The position numbers and the translations under genes are program-made. From CAYVBJ01 sp964415185 (GTDB lineage Bacteria; Bacteroidota; Rhodothermia; Balneolales; Balneolaceae), in the NCBI GenBank assembly GCA_964415185.1, contig CAYPZI010000004.1, positions 4,349 through 68,348 of the forward strand: a stretch of DNA of 64,000 nt, read 5' to 3'. Below are positions 61,202 through 64,000 of this stretch, in pieces. The notes below the pieces were generated by a model, which had not been told where the DNA came from, did no database searches, and saw only the letters and a program-made list of their open reading frames with translations. The first letter of the stretch is position 1. Each line of letters begins with the position of its first letter.

Positions 61202-62569
61202 ATGAAAAATAACGGAAATTATTTTACACCTGTTCTGCTGTTTTTCTGTTTAACAGGTTTCTTATTGTCAGGTCAGCCGGTTTTTTCCCAGGAGAAAATC
61301 ACGGTTAACGGTTTTCTCCAAAACTACAACGGCTTGCAAACAAGCTCGGGCAATGAACTGCTTGCCGGCCGAAACAGGGTGCGCCTTGAACTGAGCCGGC
61401 CTGTATCTGTAGGTAATATATTTCTCGAAACCGACCTGATTCACAGGTATAATGACGGGGATTCGGATGTGGAAGTGCGCCTGCGCCAGGCTTACCTCGA
61501 GTGGTTTTTTGATAAATCGGATTTAAAAATCGGGCTTCAAAATATCATCACCGGCAAATCGGACGGCGGATTTGTAACCGATATCTTTTCGCCGGTCGAC
61601 CTGCGCGAATTTCTCGCTACCGATCTCAATGACATCCGCCTGGGTGTGGTTTCGATCAATTATATCCGTTATTTCGATAAAAATTTTCTTCAGTTGATCG
61701 GAGCTCCCGTGTTTCAGCGCGACCTGATTCCCGAACCCGATTCGCGCTGGTTTCCTGTTCAGCCTGTGCCGTCGCCGGTTCCCGTAAACTTTATCACCGG
61801 TACCGGACGCAATACCATCGAAGATGTGCAGGCAGCCGTGAGATACGGTTTCAGGGCGAACCTGAACCTGGACCTCGATCTTTTTGGCTACTATTGGTCA
61901 CACCCCACACCTGCTTACGGACTTACCCTGAACCTTGCCGACTTTCAAAACGGGCCGAATATCACGCTTCGTGAAACGTACAACCCTTCACCGATGGCAG
62001 GATATGCCTTTGAATGGAGAACGGGAAAGAACCTGATCGTAAAATCCGAAGCACTTTTTGTGCAGCAAAAACTGTTTAATTACCTGCCCGTATCTGATCA
62101 AGCTCTCATTGACCCGCTCAACAACTTGCCGGAGATTCTACAGCTTTTACAGGCTTCACAGCAGGAAGACGATGAATTCCTGGTAGAAAAACCCTGGCTG
62201 CAAGGGATGATCGGCCTTCAGTCCGAGATAGCCGGAACAACCATTAGCGTACAGGGCTACCTGGAAACCATCTTTAATTTCGATGATAATATCCTCCAGA
62301 GAAAACACTTTCCCTATGTTACGGGACTGGCTCAAAAAAGTATTTTGCGCGACCGCCTGAATTTGCTGTCGCTTGGCAGGTTTAATACCGTTGCCGAAGA
62401 TTTCTGGGTCCAGTTCCAGGGCATTTATGACGCTGCCGATGGCGTTGAGCTGGCGCTGGGCACCAACCTGTTCGGCGGTCCCGACCCGCCCCCGGTATTC
62501 GGTCACTTCAGTTTTAACCTTTTTCGTGATCAGAGTTTTGTATTTGCCCGTTTTACGGTTTTTTTGTGA
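61202..62569 (+). CDS. Exported porin-like beta-barrel protein, unrecognised family
   Basis: A 455-residue protein with a signal peptide (MKNNGNYFTPVLLFFCLTGF, cleaved after about QPVFSQ) and an amphipathic strand pattern throughout, for example VSVGNIFLETDLIHRYNDGD. It ends FRDQSFVFARFTVFL, an aromatic-ending strand as in outer-membrane barrels. It resembles DUF1302 or alginate-export-type porins in style only, so I do not name it. The GC-rich codon use in its second half differs slightly from neighbours. It has no operon partners. Confidence 0.7.
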   Translation: MKNNGNYFTPVLLFFCLTGFLLSGQPVFSQEKITVNGFLQNYNGLQTSSGNELLAGRNRVRLELSRPVSVGNIFLETDLIHRYNDGDSDVEVRLRQAYLEWFFDKSDLKIGLQNIITGKSDGGFVTDIFSPVDLREFLATDLNDIRLGVVSINYIRYFDKNFLQLIGAPVFQRDLIPEPDSRWFPVQPVPSPVPVNFITGTGRNTIEDVQAAVRYGFRANLNLDLDLFGYYWSHPTPAYGLTLNLADFQNGPNITLRETYNPSPMAGYAFEWRTGKNLIVKSEALFVQQKLFNYLPVSDQALIDPLNNLPEILQLLQASQQEDDEFLVEKPWLQGMIGLQSEIAGTTISVQGYLETIFNFDDNILQRKHFPYVTGLAQKSILRDRLNLLSLGRFNTVAEDFWVQFQGIYDAADGVELALGTNLFGGPDPPPVFGHFSFNLFRDQSFVFARFTVFL

Positions 62570-62665
62570 ATATATTTTAGTTTTTACTCTTACACGAAAG
62601 CGGTATTACTGTTCGATTTATTAAAAACCCGCTACCCGAATTGCAGAATTTGCCTCCTGTTTTTT

Positions 62666-62769
62666 TAACCACAGAGTAATACGCAGTGTTTCTCAATGTT
62701 CGATCTAAAACGAGATGGTTCGAAAACTCTGTGAGACTCTGTGCATAACACTGTGTTACTCTGCGGTTA
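62666..62769. repeat. MITE-like element with 21-23-bp inverted ends
   Basis: The left end TAACCACAGAGTAATACGCAGTG, of which the first 12 bases are TAACCACAGAGT (62666-62688), is closely matched by the reverse complement of the right end (62749-62769), which begins TAACCGCAGAGTAACACAGTG; only a base change and a small indel differ. Between them CTCTGTGAGACTCTGTG recurs. About 104 bp with no coding capacity, in the first part of the 775-bp gap 62570-63344. Confidence 0.55.
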
Positions 62770-62867
62770 TACCCCTGTTCGCCGACCTGAAGATTGCCGA
62801 AGTGGTGGATGTGCCACACATGCTGGTAGCGATGCATTTGCCGAAAAATGTGTTTTTTGCTGAGTGA
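62770..62867 (+). pseudogene. Possible 3' remnant of a lost gene beside the MITE-like element
   Basis: In one frame, immediately after the right end of the MITE-like element, about 32 codons read like protein (LFADLKIAEVVDVPHMLVAM, then HLPKNVFFAE) and end at TGA 62865-62867. Third positions are G/C-rich as in real genes here. There is no start codon or upstream frame because the element abuts it. The family is unrecognised, and a chance frame this short is possible. Confidence 0.3.
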
Positions 62868-62888
62868 ACGCGGATTAAGGCTGGATTG

Positions 62889-63260
62889 TCGTCTTTTTTT
62901 CTCCCGCAGATCACGCAAATTTCGCAGATTATTTTTAGTGAAAATCTTTGGCGAAATTAACCGTTCTGGAGGGTAACTATAATATTTATATTATTTTTTA
63001 CTATCGGTTCTGGCATTTGAAATCTCAAAAAAATTAGTCTCTTAAAAAACCAGAAACTATATTTCGAAGAAGAGCTTAATAAAAAACCCGCGTCCTTTGC
63101 GGATCTTTCCGATCTTCGCGTGAAACCATTTAGCTTGATCCGTCTATTCATTTTTTATTCCGTATCAAACTCATAGAATTGAATCTTTAAAAAAGCAATT
63201 GCCGTATTTTTTCTCCCGCTGATCCGCCGGCAGTCGGACAAGTTCACGCGAATCTCGCAG
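62889..63260. repeat. Degenerate CGCAGAT-type intergenic repeats
   Basis: The rest of the 775-bp gap holds two related copies of a tract rich in the words CGCAGAT and CTCCCGC: TTTTCTCCCGCAGATCACGC at about 62897-62916 with its continuation, and TTTTTCTCCCGCTGATCCGC at about 63209-63228. A third cousin, CCCGCGTCCTTTGCGGATCT, is at 63088-63107. Copy two has about 25 extra bases relative to copy one. Such tracts are common between genes in Bacteroidetes relatives. I see no gene between them. Confidence 0.4.
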
Positions 63261-63344
63261 ATTTTTTATTGGACAGGCCGGGCATTTGTATGCAAAGTGC
63301 TTGAATAATTTCGGAAACAGCTAATTGAGCATTTTTTAATCTGA

Positions 63345-63641
63345 CTATCTTTCTAATCTTTTAGCAATTTCGTCAGGATTTTGTCTGCAGTCAAGAATGG
63401 CATCTACAAAAACGACTTCCTTTTTGACATAATAATAGATGGCAAATGGGAAACGCTTTGACAGCATACAGTAATAATCATCAAATTTAACCGGATGTAT
63501 TCCAGAATAAATCACCAGTGAATCGATATCTGAAAAGAGTGAATCCAGGAAATAGTTTCCAAGACCTTCTCTCTGCTTTTCATAAAAATGAAACCCTTAT
63601 ATTAAATCTTTCTTAGCTGTTTCAAGAATCCGAATGGTCAT
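63345..63641 (-). pseudogene. RelE/ParE-type toxin gene with an in-frame stop
   Basis: From ATG 63641 the frame gives MTIRILETAKKDLI, then TAA at codon 15 (63599-63597), then GFHFYEKQREGLGNYFLDSL and on to VEV-type strands (KKEVVFVDAILDCRQNPDEI) ending at TAG 63345-63347. The frame is otherwise open for 99 codons, the length and pattern of a ParE/RelE RNase-fold toxin. A single base change (for example GAA to TAA) explains the stop. The ATG overlaps the antitoxin stop by 4 bp (ATGA), the normal toxin-antitoxin arrangement. No other ATG restarts before codon 50. Confidence 0.8.
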
Positions 63642-63853
63642 GAAATTTCTTTTCGAATTTCCTCTTTGGATTTATCCCAATCCTTGTAGGAAATCTTTCC
63701 TTCTTCTGCTGCTCTCTTGCGCCGTGCCAGTTCTTCACCGTGCCACTCCGGTGTTGTATAATCCGGCGAGGATGAAAGATCAGCCCACAGTTTTTCCATG
63801 AGCTCAATTTTTTCGCCGGTGGTTAGATTGTCTATAGCAATTGGTCTACTCAT
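63638..63853 (-). CDS. Addiction-module antitoxin (TIGR02574-like)
   Basis: A 71-residue acidic/basic mixed protein: a short N-terminal helix (IDNLTTGEKIELMEKLWADL) and a C-terminal segment with EWHGEELARRKRAAEEGKIS and KDWDKSKEEIRKEI. This is the pattern of the putative addiction module component family paired with ParE-like toxins. It is intact, starts with ATG 63853 and overlaps the broken toxin by 4 bp. It may be kept to neutralise a related toxin or be in decay. Confidence 0.8.
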   Translation of the reverse strand: MSRPIAIDNLTTGEKIELMEKLWADLSSSPDYTTPEWHGEELARRKRAAEEGKISYKDWDKSKEEIRKEIS

Positions 63854-63897
63854 ACTGTTTTAAATCTACTGTTTTTTGTTTGATATGCAAGAACAAT

Positions 63898-64000
63898 TTA
63901 TTTGTCGCCAAATTCTACCTCATCAGGAAAACACATTGGTGGGAAATCAATGGTCCCTATTGTACAAAAAGTGGTATTCTCGGGTGTTCGCTCCATATTT
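63898..64000 (-). CDS. C-terminal fragment of an unrecognised protein, cut by the window edge
   Basis: The minus-strand frame from the right edge reads ERTPENTTFCTIGTIDFPPM, then CFPDEVEFGDK, and stops at TAA 63898-63900. The composition is protein-like. An ATG lies at 63996-63994, so it could be a 32-residue complete frame or the end of a longer gene. It reads in the same direction as the antitoxin, 44 bp upstream of it. The family is unknown. Confidence 0.35.
   Translation of the reverse strand, partial: NMERTPENTTFCTIGTIDFPPMCFPDEVEFGDK

Noticed and set aside
62577..63151. Short minus-strand frames of 113 and 64 codons in the repeat gap
   Set aside because: They run through the inverted-repeat element and the CGCAGAT-type tracts, and their peptides (for example MRDLREKKRRQS) are typical products of repeat sequence, not proteins.
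1..64000. CRISPR array, tRNA or rRNA genes
   Set aside because: No regularly spaced repeats, no tRNA T-arm (GGTTCGAnTCC) in a cloverleaf context and no rRNA-like stretch were seen.

Overview
The window looks like a chromosomal segment of a bacterium from the Fibrobacteres-Chlorobi-Bacteroidetes branch, most likely a Balneolota/Rhodothermota-type marine or saline heterotroph. Several things point that way: exbB with two exbD genes, a single BatB-like VWA protein, a DUF5683 protein next to parAB, a Crp/Fnr-DUF2892 pair, Bacteroidetes-like promoters (TAnnTTTG at -7), few Shine-Dalgarno sequences, and a large Mrp-type cation/proton antiporter operon. This placement is inference from gene content; there is no rRNA gene here to settle it. 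I saw no tRNA, rRNA, CRISPR array, prophage or complete insertion sequence.

Layout. 1-6 kb: edge of an unknown gene, a composite inverted-repeat element, an exbB-(small membrane protein)-exbD-exbD operon, and a 1152-residue predicted outer-membrane protein. 6-7.3 kb: rpsF-rpsR-rplI with a clear terminator. 7.4-20.5 kb: a bioenergetic block in which nuoL-nuoM-phhB-nuoN reads leftward and an eleven-gene Mrp/Mbh-like operon reads rightward from a shared 206-bp gap; six proton-channel subunits of the NuoL/M/N family are encoded in 13 kb. 20.6-26.4 kb: TPR protein, LOG-family protein, DUF5683 protein, parB, parA, then an ECF sigma factor with its probable anti-sigma partner. 26.5-34.4 kb: uvrC, an RluA-type pseudouridine synthase, a second anti-sigma-like protein, a VWA protein, an M42 peptidase, a thioesterase and an HD phosphohydrolase.

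34.4-48.4 kb is read leftward: a hybrid kinase-like protein without an ATPase domain, folA-thyA-mgtE, and the run pfkA-pgi-dNK-yceD-rpmF-plsX-fabH-fabD-fabG-acpP-fabF-rnc, which joins upper glycolysis, nucleotide salvage, fatty-acid/phospholipid synthesis and RNA processing. 48.5-53.7 kb is read rightward: polyprenyl diphosphate synthase, LpxH-like phosphatase, PBP1A, Crp/Fnr regulator and DUF2892 protein. 53.8-60.4 kb is read leftward: aroE-pgeF-HDAC-like and dxr-rseP-psd-pssA (envelope, isoprenoid and phospholipid functions). 60.4-64 kb ends in a SRPBCC protein, a porin-like protein, 775 bp of decayed repeats, and a toxin-antitoxin pair whose toxin carries an in-frame stop.

The most unusual items are: a 103-bp module present twice, inverted and 100 percent identical, 52 kb apart (151-253 and 52625-52727), with related arms at a third site (34337); an Mrp operon built like the membrane module of group 4 hydrogenases, with three antiporter-type subunits of which one lacks the usual channel lysine; a kinase-receiver hybrid with no ATP-binding domain; a near-consensus CRP/FNR palindrome between the Crp gene and its neighbour; and a ParE-type toxin gene broken by a single stop codon while its antitoxin is intact.
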